From: Polytrichum commune
Lineage: Eukaryota; Streptophyta; Polytrichopsida; Polytrichales; Polytrichaceae
Reading direction: 5' to 3'
DNA: 64,000 bases
NCBI GenBank assembly: GCA_950295325.1
Contig: OX485808.1
Span: 16,452,527-16,516,526, forward strand
A program made the translations under genes and the position numbers. The notes below the pieces were generated by a model. It had not been told where the DNA came from. It saw only the letters and a program-made list of their open reading frames with translations, and searched no databases. Shown here one piece after another: positions 47,379 to 57,480 of this stretch (positions are counted from its first letter, which is position 1; every line of letters starts with the position of its first letter).

Positions 47379-48329
47379 TTCCACCCCGACTACAGAATTA
47401 GAGTGGCACATGCTAATTAATTCCACGCTATTTTGCCGCCCCCACAAAGAGGACGGTTTAGTGTACCAATTTCTTCAGAGTAACTTAAGTAACTCATGTT
47501 CAACTTTTGACTGACACCGATTGCTTGCACATTGCTATTGTTTGAAACCCAAGAATTCCTGGACGTCAGGACCAGGTTTGTTCAGCACGAGGTTCATGAC
47601 ATTCACACGAGTCGGTATTTATTCTTAGGCTCCTCTTACACTACACAAAATAGGGTCATGAGGGCCACCTTCACACCAGAGTTGGGGAAGTTTTTGAAGC
47701 CTTAGTGGCTAATTGCCAGTAGTTGCTACGAAGGGTCGGATTTTTTCCAATTTACATCGGCAAGAGCTGGTCTTTTGTAAAATCAATCCGCCAATTGCCT
47801 ATATTTTCATATTTTCATTGGCCAATATCCGATTAAATGGAATTCATATCGGCACTAATTGTTTACAAAATGTATGAAAAGTTATTAGAAATCATTTCTT
47901 AGTACAAAATCTTGAATAAGTGAAAAGAAAGGCATGTTCAAAACTTTAAATTTGAAGAGTTAATATCCTTGGCAGGAATTGAACCTAGCAATGCTTTCAC
48001 CACTTGAAGGCCAAGGGTCCCCCAATTCTTCATAGAGGCAATTGGGTTTGGTCATGGAAAGGTTGCATAATTCAAAAAGTTTAAGGTTTAGGGTACTTCC
48101 TCAAGTGCATCATCAGATGCCCCAGACAAATAGCGCTCTGGATGCTTCCGGCTGAAATCCAGTAACTCACAAGAAGAATCGGCTACATTTCCGGGACATT
48201 TTATGGTCCATTGGCTAATTGCCGGAGGATTGAAATTACAGTCGGATTGCCATCCGATGGTTGGAAATTTGGACCGGCCATGAGGGGAAATCCATCGGCT
48301 AATAATAAACTAGCCGTCGGTTTTCCCCG
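47379..48329. other. unassigned sequence with a tRNA-like segment
   Basis: No protein gene was recognised. The direct words 'ggctaattgcc' occur at 47710 and 48213, and CGGCTAAT-type words recur near 48295. The tRNA-like piece is listed separately. Confidence 0.45.
47965..48030 (-). ncRNA. tRNA-like polymerase III promoter, possible second SINE head
   Basis: On the minus strand an A-box-like TGGCCTTCAAGTGG (48013-48000) is followed at tRNA-like spacing by a strong B box GGTTCAATTCC (47985-47975). I could not fold a full cloverleaf with acceptor pairing, and no tail or target duplication was seen. It is therefore either a tRNA pseudogene or the head of a decayed SINE, different from the 46314 family. 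Confidence 0.35.
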
Positions 48330-49330
48330 AACATAGCTTCACACACGAGCCAATATCCGTGACCATGAAATTGTGGGACCCCAAAAGAAAGTGTCCAAAG
48401 GCCGTCCCAAGACACCTCCAAAATCATGTAGTGTGGTCACGGACCCTCAAGTGAGGTGTGAAGTCATATGTGACTAGGCATTCAACCAAATGCTATTTCC
48501 ATAAATTTCTATTCGTGCGGGTCCTCACACATGATACAATAGAATGAATCAACGGTGTGAGTGTTCGGAGTGCCGTGGTCTCCCAGTGTTGTGTTAGGGC
48601 CACTTCACACACGAGACTGAGAGCCCGTGACCATTACACTTCAAGCACTCTCATTGGTGAAAAAGGCGGAGCCGGTCCAGGTTCGCTTCACACTACGCTT
48701 GAGGGACCAACGGAGTATGTGAATGCAAGATGGACGTAAAGTCTACATGGATTCCTATGTGGCATCAAATGGATCATGTTTCATGGTCACTTGGACTATT
48801 TTCAAAAACCACCTCTTGGAGGTAGGCCTAACACAAAACCGGGAGACCATGGCACTCCGAACGCTCATAACCGTTGGTTTATTCTATTTTATCATGTGTG
48901 AGGATCCGCATGAATAGATATTCATTGAAATAGCATTAGGTTGAGGGCCCGGTCACATATGACTTCACACTACAGTTGAGGGTCCGTGACCACGCTACAT
49001 GATTTTGGAGGTGTCTTGGGACAGCCTTTGGACACTTTTTTTGGGCTCTCACAATCTCATGGTCACGGCTCTTGGCTCGTGTGTGAAGTGGCCCTTAGGC
49101 CTACCTCCAAGAGGTGGGCTTTGAATATAGTCCAAGTGACCATGAAATATGATCCATTTGATGCCATGTAGGAATCCATATAGACTTTACATCCATCTTG
49201 CATTCACCAACTCCAATGGTCCCGTAAGCGTAGTGTGAAGGGAAGTTGGACCGGCTCCGCCCTTTTCCACCAATGTGAGTGCTTGAAGTGTAATGGTCAT
49301 GGGCCCTCAGTGTCATGTGTGAAGTGGTCC
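48330..49330 (-). mobile_element. PIF/Harbinger-like MITE, outer copy, interrupted
   Basis: 48330-48596 and 49098-49330 are the two halves, in reverse orientation, of the same element that occupies 48597-49094. The right end GAAGTGGTCC is followed by TTA (49331-49333). The left end is worn (GCTTCACACACGAG). It is older than the inner copy, judging by more changes in its termini. Confidence 0.75.
48597..49094 (+). mobile_element. PIF/Harbinger-like MITE, inner copy (498 bp), TTA duplication
   Basis: The ends are GGGCCACTTCACACACGAG on both strands, flanked by TTA (48594-48596 and 49095-49097). The outer sequence reads 'gtgttaggcctacc' when the insert and one TTA are removed, matching the intact centre of this element on the other strand ('ggtaggcctaacac'). 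Internal GTGACCAT and CTTCACAC words recur near both ends. No transposase. Confidence 0.85.
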
Positions 49331-49333
49331 TTA

Positions 49334-50722
49334 GTGTGATGAACACTAATTTATTAAGAATTCATAAATATTTGTAACACTTGCTTTCATTGTGATAATA
49401 ACAATATTATTGGACCAAAACTATAGTTGATTAAAAGAACAATTGCAGTAATGAGTTAAAAAACACACCCACACACCTCTACATGTCAAAAAGTGAAATT
49501 GATTTTTATCTTAGTAATGTGATACACAAGTAAACACAGTAAGTCACTCATCCCTAAACCCTATTATTGGGATGAGTACGTTTAATAGCAGGGATTCGTT
49601 AGAAACATGAATGGAATTTCAATCACTATGGATGAGTTTTGGTTCTCTATAGATGAACTTTCGTTCGTTGTGAATGAACTTTGGTTTATTGCAAATTAAA
49701 GAATAAAAATGAGGTTTTAGAGGGTGAGAAGCATGTTGAGCAAGTTTTCCCATTTCATTGTCATATTGCACAACTCCTTTAACTGCATAATCATGCCATC
49801 TTCATATTGTTCAAAGGCTTTATCATTTTGCTATGTTTCCTTTACATAACAAACATTAGAAAACAAGGAACTCCACTCCAATACCATGAGGAAAAAAATT
49901 TGAACCTTTATTTTACATAAATATAATAGGGTGCAATTTATTGCATAAATACGGATTGTATAATTACTTATGGGGTGGAGGAAAATGGTGATAAGTAAGA
50001 ATTTTTGGTGATTATAGGGTCCAAAATAAATCAAAGACTACGATAAATGTCCCCTTAAAAATACATGGTTTTTGCTCGGGTATGCCATTTTCCTATAGAG
50101 GTGACTTCCCTGGGATTGTTGCAATACCAATGGCTATTGCATATATAATATTATTACCCCAATGTGTGTTTGTATTAATAACAATGAAATACCCTTGTAC
50201 ATGTAATCAAACTTATAAAGGATGACTCGTTGAGGCATTGTAGAGAAAAGAATATTTTGGCAATGAGAAAGAGGTTTGACTGGGATGAACGACCCTCTAA
50301 GAAAATATTGCTACAAAGTATTATTTTTCATAGCACTTCATACTTAATACTTGTCTGTACATGGTTACTTCATTAATAGCACCATGCACATTGCTTTATC
50401 ATCTTACACACATGAGGATTATTATACATTACATAAAAGTATTGATTAGTATCGTAGCGGTGGTTCCTTTGCCACTATAAATTTATGTCCCTCCATCTAG
50501 CACTCCACAAGCCCCTCCATTGCCACTTTGGAGTAGGGATTAAAGGACAATACATTAGGGGTAATGAAGATCATGCCCATTTGTGGGGTTACAATTATCA
50601 AGCACATATTGAGGTGGTGATTGAGAGTAACTTTGTCTCATATTTGCAATGTCTACCACCACCAACTAGTCCAACATCTTGGCTCAGTGTGGTTGAGCAA
50701 CATGCATAATTTGGGGTTGAAG
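49334..50722. other. unassigned AT-rich sequence (1.4 kb)
   Basis: No gene. The words 'gatgaactttggtt' and 'gaatgaactttggtt' repeat near 49640-49690. Nothing else recognised. Confidence 0.5.
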
Positions 50723-50725
50723 TAT

Positions 50726-50960
50726 CACTAGAAGAAAACTTGTCCATATCAACCGGCCGTTGCGACTTGGCCATTGCGACTCATGCTAGGAAAATGAAAA
50801 AAAAAAAATCAATATGATTGTCAATTGGAGTATTTTAGTTAGTCATCATCCAAAACCTCCGGGTGGACAACCACAAACATTTTTTTATGCATTTTCCTAG
50901 CATGAGTCGCAATGGCCAAGTCGCAACGGCCGGTTGATATGGACAAGTTTTCTTCTAGTG
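50726..50960. mobile_element. CACTA-type MITE (235 bp) with perfect 71-bp arms
   Basis: It begins CACTAGAAGAAAACTTGTCC, close to the CACTACAAGAAAA terminus of plant CACTA (En/Spm) elements. The TIRs at 50726-50796 and 50890-50960 are identical over 71 bp as read. Flanks are TAT (50723-50725 and 50961-50963), the 3-bp duplication expected for CACTA. The arms are separated by 93 bases and would form a long hairpin if transcribed. No coding sequence. Confidence 0.85.
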
Positions 50961-51273
50961 TATGTGGCATCGAATTGGAAAGATCCTCTTTGTTTTGGTC
51001 CCTATAAATTTACGTTCACTAGTGTAGAATGTGGGTGGGGTGTGGTGTGGGTAGTGATTGTTATGCCTTTGATTTCCTTAAAGTAATATGGTAGGAAGAT
51101 GTGCTAGCCATGGTGGAGAAGCCCTTAGGGCATCTTCAGTTATGAACCTGCGAACATGCCTCTGGCATTGGTTTTTTTAGAATATTTCAAGCAAGGTTGC
51201 ATGACATGTCTTACCCACAACATCCAATACATCTAAAAATGGCATTGTCCACCAATTATGTAACTTTAGAGCT

Positions 51274-52255
51274 CAGGGGTGCACCTTTCATTAAAAACCA
51301 AGAACCATGTCTATTCACAATATCCCCTACAAACCCCCTATATACAAGTTTTTTTTTTGGTAAAATCAAGTAATACACATATGATTTCAATGGTAAAAAT
51401 ACGAGTGATGATATGTACACGTAAAAAAAAATACATTCATATATATTCATTAACATAAGTATACAAATGTGTTTTTGATTACAAATGAACCCCTATCATA
51501 TTTATAATGTAAACCCCTAGGATTTATTAATAAAGTCGTTGAAGACATGATTTCCATCCCCTAGATCAAACTCATGAGCATCTAAGTCTATAATATATGT
51601 CATATAGAAGCTAATGCAATCATTGTTTTTAAATCTACCATCAAATGATCCATAAGATTGTAAGTCCACTTATTGTTAATTTCTATTTGATACCAACATA
51701 AACCAATCTCCGTGCTTGATCCTAGAACTTACAACAATTTTGATTTCTAGAAGGTTGATTCAAATTGTTGCACACATCAGAGGTTTACTAATGATATGAA
51801 AACGATTGAGAGAAACCCACTTGGGAATTGGCACCTTTGCAATTTTGATGTTGCCCATGACCTAATGAAGGCATCAACCACCCACATCAACCACAAAGAA
51901 ACGCCACAAAGAAGCGTTGGATGTTCCTCTTGCAACCCTAAGCAAGAAGTGGCCTCGTTCACAGCTCAACACCCCTAATAAAACCCTAATATCGCCTCTT
52001 CCACACATACATGGATGAGATAAGGAAATGATAAAATTATTCATCCTAGTTTCATCCATTATTAAATACTTATCTCATAAAGTCTAGTGACCCTACCATA
52101 CATGTGAAAATGTTATATATTTTGTAGAGTTCCTCCATACATGTACATAACTACGAGTTATAATTTGTGTAGCATATGTATATGTAATACATAAAAGTTT
52201 CAAATTAATACCCATTTTGTGCACTCACATATGTGTTATGAAAGGTGCACCCCTA
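51274..52255. mobile_element. TIR element, possibly hAT-like (982 bp)
   Basis: The left end CAGGGGTGCACCTTTCATTA faces a right end reading, on the other strand, TAGGGGTGCACCTTTCATAA. Such (C/T)AGGG starts are typical of hAT elements. The flanks TAGAGCTC and ATGAGCCC agree at only five of eight positions, so a decayed 8-bp duplication is possible but not shown. The internal frames are short. Confidence 0.5.
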
Positions 52256-52627
52256 TGAGCCCAAAATGGTTGCTCATATTTGTTTTATGTTTAAAACTTA
52301 GTTGAAGTTGCATTTGACGTCATTATTGAAACAACAAAAAGTATTAAAAAGAGTGAAGCTTGGTGTGGAGTTATGTTTTAGGCCTTAGGCTTATTTTGTG
52401 TGGTTAATTAGAAGCTTAGCGGCATTAGGGGGTGTTTTGGTTAATTGAGTGGTGTTTGGTGAAGCAAGGGAAAGGTCCTTGGGTTTAAGTGTTTGAATTA
52501 GGACATGTCCATGTTGGTTTAAGGTTGGGGGTTTAGTGGATAAGCTTGAGTGTTCCTCTCCACAAAGGGTTTATGACCTTGAGTTTTGGTGGTGTGCTCT
52601 CTCTCTCTCTTGTACTAGGAGAGAGGA

Positions 52628-52890
52628 GGAGCTGAGTTTTAGTAGAGGTGCAAGGCAGCTGGGATTCGGCCAGCAACATCCGGCCAAGGATTAGTTCAGG
52701 TGCGAAGGCAGCTGGATTCGGCCCAACATTCGGCCAAGGATTAGTAGAGGTGCAAGGCAGCTGGGATTCGGCCAACATTCGGCCAAGGAGTTAGTTCAGG
52801 TGCGAAGGCAGCTGGATTCGGCCCAGCATTCGGCCAAGGATTAGTTGAGGTGCAAGGCAGCTGGGATTCGGCCCAGCCAGCTGGGTTTCA
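52628..52890 (+). repeat. minisatellite, about five units of 50 bp, alternating types
   Basis: Units run from 'aggtgcaaggcagctggga' through 'ttcggccaacattcggcc' to 'aaggattagt'. Two versions alternate: AGGTGCAAGGCAGCTGGG and AGGTGCGAAGGCAGCTGG, with GCCAACA or GCCCAACA/GCCCAGCA following. This gives a higher-order period near 100 bp. Confidence 0.9.
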
Positions 52891-53639
52891 AGCTCAAAGT
52901 TAGTCCCGGGTACACACTAGTTGCCACGGTTGAATTAAGGTGGGGATGGTAGTGGCATCCACCTTGTGACACAATATAGGCTAGTTAGCTAGAAGTAGCA
53001 TATGGGGTTAGCCTAAGTAATTAGTTAATCAGTAAGTAGGAAAACCACAACATGCTAGGTGGTGGCATTAAGTATTCATTAGATGTGTGGGTTTTACGGT
53101 GGGATGCATTACAGGGGTGACATTAGAGAAGAGCGTTCTTCAACGCTTGTATCCTCGCCATGGAATAAATTGGAGTGCCAAAATTGATGTGAGATGTAAT
53201 GGAGGTTGATGATGTGGGAAGATCTAACTAGGCTAGCATGAATGTGATACCCATGCCCTCACCCGGACTACGACGCATAAGGGTGGGTGGTTTGGCCTCA
53301 CAACCCCCTAGGCAATAGAGGGGCTCACCAAATTAGGTGAGTCAATGGGCTCTAGAGAGAGGGCATCTGTGACATAATATTATTTTGTGCATGAGGTGAT
53401 TGTCCGGGATTAAAGAGAAAGCTTTTTTTCATTACAAAACCCTTGATCTCCCATGCCCTCAATCTAGGTTGTCTATCTTCATGATTAAAGGGACCATAAA
53501 AGAGGGGGGGGGGGGGGTATATCCAACAACCCCACTTAAACCTTAGGACCCTCGGGGTAACCTAGTTCATAACAAACATGCAATAAGAAGTTTGAACGTA
53601 GAAAATGGGACATAGCACGTTGACTACTTTATTTAACCG
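52891..53639. other. unassigned sequence with a poly-G run
   Basis: A 14-G run lies at 53504-53517. No gene or repeat family was recognised. Confidence 0.5.
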
Positions 53640-53860
53640 AACACCTATATTTGAGTGGTATGTGGTGAAGTGTGGCTTTAAGAATGGGTACCAAACAAGA
53701 CATGTATTTAAAAGATATTGGATTAGGCACTCAAAATATGATACTCATTCAAAGTTCAATAATCAGCATAAACTAGAAAGACCTATATGACCATTTAATG
53801 AGGCACAAAACATCTTCACTATGATAATGAATCATATATTCATATGAGCTCCAAAAATGT
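53640..53860 (+). repeat. dispersed repeat R4, copy 3
   Basis: It matches the 9235 copy: 'cacctatatttgagtggtatgtgg', 'gacatgtatttaaaagatat', 'catatattcatatgagctcc'. Confidence 0.7.
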
Positions 53861-54244
53861 TTGAGGGAATTGGCTATGGTCTTGATGTGGACTAGCTAAC
53901 CATTTTGAACTCATCGCTCGTTTCACATCGTAGGAGAAGTGGGCTAGGTGGAAAAAGTAACCATTTAAGACCCATCTAGCTTATGTCCTTTATGTGTCGG
54001 CTTCAAATAATTATTAGATGACTTACCCCCATGCATTGGTGTGGTACTATAACACTGACCTGGCTAGCTACATCCTAATACTTTACTTAGTGTCTCCTAG
54101 TGCGCATGCCTTACAAGAATGAGTGTGATGTTTATGTCTTACAATTACTACTACAACAAATCCGCATCATATTATGCAAAGTCTTTTGTGGCGTGTCGCA
54201 TTTGATTAAGGTATGGGGTCTGTTTGTGTTCACTCTTCTTAGCT

Positions 54245-54465
54245 GGATGTGCCTATACTTGAGTGGTTTATGGCAAGTTTAGAAAATGGACATCAAAAAG
54301 ACACATGTTACAATGAGATTTGAACATGAGCTCAAACAATGTTTATCATACATAGGTTCAATATGTTGCATAATTGAAAGGATGTGTGTGATCACTTGAA
54401 GAGGAGGAGAATATTCACTTTGATTTCTTATCGATCTTGCATCTAAATTCAAATTTGAAATGATG
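54245..54465 (+). repeat. dispersed repeat R4, copy 4
   Basis: More diverged. It keeps 'cctatacttgagtggttta', 'aagacacatgtta', 'cataggttcaat' and 'atattcactttgat' in order. Confidence 0.55.
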
Positions 54466-55028
54466 CAAGCGCTAACAAGAAGAGATAATGCATGGTTTGG
54501 TCACATGATCAAAATTGTATGTGGAGTTGGAAGTTTCCACAATAGGGTCACATATATGAGTACATATATTTACAACATAACCATGAGGTTGTGACAATAT
54601 CCAATTTTTATACCTCACTAGGATTAAAGTAAATTTGGAAAAAAAATTGGGCGTAAAGAATGGTGTATATGAGAGTATCATTTGCGTCATCAATACATGT
54701 TGCTCATTTTGAAACTATATGAAGTATTTGGGAGAGAAAAACTAAACGCATATGACTAGCTAATTATAAACATACTTTGACAAACAATGTGGCCAAACCA
54801 CCATTGTCCCGAGGAGGTCGCCAACTTGAGTATTGTTCAATATGACACAATTACCTGGATACTAGTTATTTTTAAAATAGACAAGCTGACAATTTTTAGG
54901 GTTTAGGATTTCAATCTTCTAGGAGCCGTTGGCTGGGGCCCCAGGTGGGACAAGGTACTAGTCCAACATATCGATGGCAACACCAACCTCACAATGGATG
55001 AATTCGACAAAGTATGCAAAAATGAATC
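54466..55028. other. unassigned AT-rich sequence
   Basis: Nothing recognised. Confidence 0.5.
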
Positions 55029-55031
55029 TAA

Positions 55032-55430
55032 GAGCAAGCCCAGTGACTTCCTACACCTGCATCTGCATCCATGAACGGAAAGTGGGCTCCATCCGAGATG
55101 CAGAAGCAGATGGAGGTAAGTCGGCCAGTCATGCCTGCATCCCCCTCTCTCTTATTACCCTAAACTACCCCTGTACCGGAAGCCAGGCACTACAAAGTCG
55201 GCAGTTGGCTTGTCTTATTTGACAAATACCCTTAATGATGGGCGTCTTATTCAAATAGCAGACTCCCTGCATAAGTCGACGTTATGCAGGGAGGGCGACA
55301 ATTCATGCTTAAGTTTGCATCCGAATTTACAGTTAACAGGGACCACTGGGCCACATTCCTGGATCTGTATCTGCATCGTGGATGAAAAAGTGCAGATGCA
55401 TATGCGGATCCAGGACCACTGGGCTTGCCC
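55032..55430. mobile_element. PIF/Harbinger-like MITE (399 bp), TAA duplication
   Basis: The left end GAGCAAGCCCAGTG faces a right end reading, on the other strand, GGGCAAGCCCAGTG. Flanks are TAA at 55029-55031 and 55431-55433. G(A/G)GCAAG starts with a TWA duplication are common in plant Tourist-type MITEs. CTGCATCTGCATCC-type words recur near both ends. It contains a perfect hairpin at 55263-55293 (arm CTCCCTGCATAA). Confidence 0.8.
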
Positions 55431-55433
55431 TAA

Positions 55434-56143
55434 GTTGGCTAGCAAGCTACTTTACTAAGCATTGGGGCCTACCACCCCCTTTTGGAATTGGAATTGTATC
55501 CAGATGGTCATGGCACATGGTGCCAAGAATATCCGCTTTGGGCCCACCACGGTTCTCAGGGCTACAAGCCTTCAGGTGATATTTAGGTAAAACATGGGCC
55601 TCCACTACTGCCAAGGCGGGCATGGCAGTGAATTTGACAATGGTGTCCTCCTCCTCAACATCAAAATTACCTGCCACAACATACTCTTATAGTTCACGAA
55701 GCTTTTCCTATGGTGACAACTTAGAATTCTAATGTAGTGACGCGCCCCACCCAGGTGACAACATGCTCGTCCTGGCTGTGCTAACCTCATGTGCAAAGGC
55801 CTATAGATTTAGTAATGTTATGGAAATTCGACAAAAAACTAATACCACATTAATGCCCCTTACACTTATCATAGCCTGAACTCGACCCCCATGTAAACTC
55901 CTTAGGTCCGAATTTAGGCTCTTGATCAATGGGATATACTACAAGCATTTGAGTCCTAAACAATTGACGCATGTCACTGGAAACTTGTGCTATGTAAGCG
56001 AAAAATATTTTAAAATCTATCGTGGTGATATATTTGCTTTGTTCTTTCATCAACGTGGGACGATTGCATAGGACTCGTATGCTAGTAGTGATAGCTCGGT
56101 TTGAAATTCCTCTCGTCTTGGCCCCGAGTGCAAACCCACTGAG
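55434..56143. other. unassigned sequence
   Basis: GC-richer than most of the window. The open frames at 55447-55677 and 55850-56194 (minus) have no recognised domain. Confidence 0.45.
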
Positions 56144-56146
56144 TAA

Positions 56147-56645
56147 GGGCCACTTCACACATGAGACTGAGACCCCGTGACCATTACACTTCAAGCACTC
56201 TCATTGGTGGAAAGGGCGGAGCTGGTCCAAGTTCCCTTCACACTACGCTTGAGGGACCAATGGAGTACGTGAATGCAAGATGGATGTAAAGTCTACATGG
56301 ATTCGTACATGGCATCAAATGGATCATGTTTCATGGTCACTTGGACTATTTTTGAAAACCACCTCTTGGAGGTTGGCCTAACACAAAACCGGGAGACCTT
56401 GGCACTCCGAACACTCACAACCGTTGGTTTATTCTATTTTACCATGCGCGAGGACCCGCATGAATAGAAAGTCATCGACATAGCATCTGGTTGAGGGCCC
56501 GGTCACATATGACTTCGCACTACACGTGAGGATCCGTGACCACACTCCATGATGTTGGAGCTGTGTTAGGACGGCCTTTGGACACTTTCTTTTGGGCTCT
56601 CACAATTTTGTGGTCACGGCTCTTGGCTCGTGTGTGAAGTGGCCC
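56147..56645 (+). mobile_element. PIF/Harbinger-like MITE, third copy (499 bp)
   Basis: Close relative of 48597-49094 over its full length, with the same GGGCCACTTCACACATGAG terminus. Flanks are TAA (56144-56146) and TAC (56646-56648), a duplication with one change. Uninterrupted. Confidence 0.85.
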
Positions 56646-56728
56646 TACGTTTGGGCAAGCAAGCAACCCCATCCGTACCCTAGGCTCCACTTCAACTACT
56701 TCCCAACAGAGACCTCCAAGCTCGCGAG

Positions 56729-57472
56729 TAGTGTTGATTTTTCACAAGGTCCCTAACATGTCCAGGGACATGTTCATAAAATAAAACATTTCCAGTGGAC
56801 GGGTTCTTAGAAAATGAACTGGTTTTTGGACGTGTCAAATTCACTTTGGACGGGTTCTAAAAATAACAATTTTTTTGATATTTTTTTCCACAAAAATAAA
56901 TATCAGTTACATCATGTCATATATGACATGTGAATATAAGCATAATGCAATCAAACCACTAATACCCAATCAAAATATCAATCTTGAAGTGCTTGATTCA
57001 CCTACATACATTAATTCATCAACCACAAAATTTAGAAGGGGGTGGACTGGAAAGATGAGAATCGACAACAAAAGACATATAACTGACAAACATTGAAGGC
57101 ATAATTTGACAGGATCCTATTGTTTCCAAGTGCAACCAATCACATGTCGACATCTTTCGTTTTTTTTGTTTTTTGTTTTTTTTTTTCTAATTTTTTTACC
57201 AACATTGTAAGAGACTTATTTATACCTCTTGCAGGACGGGTATTTTCATTTTCAAACCGGTTTTGGGACGGGTTGTTTTTTCTTTAACCTTTCCATGGAC
57301 GGGTTGGTTTAGACATTACCGGTTTTGGGACAGGTTGTTTTTTCTTTAACCTTTCCATGGACAGGTTGGTTTAGAAAATACCGGTTTTGGAACGGGTTGC
57401 AATTTTATTTTGCCTTTCAATTCAAGGTTTTTGGACGTGGACGGGCAAAAACTTTGTGAAAAAACAGCCCTG
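56729..57472. mobile_element. hAT-type element (744 bp), 8-bp target duplication
   Basis: The left end TAGTGTTGATTTTTCACAAG faces a right end reading, on the other strand, CAGGGCTGTTTTTTCACAAA. Both fit the hAT TIR start (C/T)A(A/G)NG. Flanks are CTCGCGAG (56721-56728 and 57473-57480), a perfect 8-bp duplication that is itself palindromic. GGACGGGTT and GGACAGGTT words recur near both ends, as in the subterminal binding sites of hAT transposases. A 62-bp tandem unit starting CCGGTTTTGGGACGGGTTG repeats at 57258-57385. No transposase was recognised. Confidence 0.8.
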
Positions 57473-57480
57473 CTCGCGAG

